Source of the DNA: Nitrosomonadales bacterium
GTDB lineage: Bacteria; Pseudomonadota; Gammaproteobacteria; Burkholderiales; SG8-41
Direction: 5' to 3'
DNA length: 6,435 nucleotides
Assembly: GCA_009885185.1 (NCBI GenBank)
Contig: VFLF01000857.1
Coordinates: 1-6,435 of the forward strand
Under the pieces are notes generated by a model, which did not search any database, was not told where the DNA came from, and saw only the letters and a program-made list of their open reading frames with translations. A program made the position numbers and the translations under genes. Shown in pieces: positions 6,170 through 6,435 of this stretch (the first letter of the stretch is position 1; each line of letters starts with the position of its first letter).

Positions 6170-6435
6170 TTACCCGCGCGCCAAAGTGCCCGCGATATCG
6201 GTGCGATACGCGCGCCACGCCGGAATCAGCGCGGCGACGATACCCACGCCCGCGGCCAGCGCCAGCACCCACCACTCGGCCTGTACCCAGGTCCAGCCGG
6301 TGACCGACACCTGCTGCGCGGCTTTCAATGCGTAGCCCAGCACTTCGGCCAGTACGTGACCTAGCGCGACACCAAGCACGCCGCCGATCAGCGCCAGCAA
6401 CAGTCCTTCAAACAGCAGCAACATCATCAAAGTCA
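6170..6435 (-). CDS. ABC transporter permease, MacB/FtsX type (C-terminal end only)
   Basis: Only the last 88 or so residues are in the window; the 5' part lies beyond the right edge. The visible part has two membrane segments: one after LLLFEG (about LLLALIGGVLGVALGHVLAEVLG), and a last one (WWVLALAAGVGIVAALIPAWRAY), ending with TDIAGTLARG. The sequence E-G-x-L-L-A-x-x-G-G near the first segment and the P-A-W-R-A-Y...L-A-R-G ending are typical of FtsX/MacB/LolC-type permeases, which work by mechanotransmission rather than as classic importers. The next gene starts 33 bases downstream, suggesting an operon with the small secreted proteins. Any TTG inside this segment is not a real start. Confidence 0.88.
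   Translation of the reverse strand, partial: TLMMLLLFEGLLLALIGGVLGVALGHVLAEVLGYALKAAQQVSVTGWTWVQAEWWVLALAAGVGIVAALIPAWRAYRTDIAGTLARG

Overview
The window is a compact, gene-dense stretch with GC-rich codon use, and every gene I can support lies on the minus strand. Transcription therefore runs from high to low coordinates. HslV and HslU look betaproteobacterial: HslV has a short propeptide ahead of an HG-TT start rather than the bare M-TT of enterics, and the codon use is GC-rich. I infer a betaproteobacterium and cannot name a genus.

The right two thirds (about 1772-6435) read as a metal-uptake locus, most likely for zinc. In transcription order it encodes: the C-terminal end of a MacB/FtsX-type ABC permease (6170 to the window edge); a 93-residue secreted protein with four Cys and several His (5855-6136); a secreted DUF3299 protein with a CxxC pair (5226-5762); a 115-residue secreted His-rich protein of DUF2946 type (4828-5175); a 704-residue TonB-dependent outer-membrane receptor of the ZnuD family (2587-4701); and a TonB protein that would energise it (1772-2464). 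By recalled alignment, the receptor keeps all four residues I remember as the zinc ligands of neisserial ZnuD. It lacks the His-rich extracellular loop of that family. A possible hairpin terminator or attenuator sits between the His-rich gene and the receptor gene. tonB has a good sigma-70-type promoter of its own. The start of the ABC operon and any ExbB/ExbD genes lie outside the window.

The left sixth is the hslVU operon for the HslV peptidase and the HslU unfoldase/ATPase. hslV is complete. hslU runs off the left edge after 363 codons, about 80 short of the usual length. A candidate hslV promoter lies only about 15 bp past the tonB stop. The hslV-hslU gap is 72 bp and holds a perfect 23-bp inverted repeat whose arms are built from a tandem 8-mer; it looks like an inserted dispersed palindrome.

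No tRNA, rRNA, CRISPR array or insertion sequence was seen. No stretch over 130 bp lacks a gene. The most distinctive content is the set of small secreted Cys/His-rich proteins and the DUF3299 protein packed between an ABC permease and a ZnuD-type receptor.
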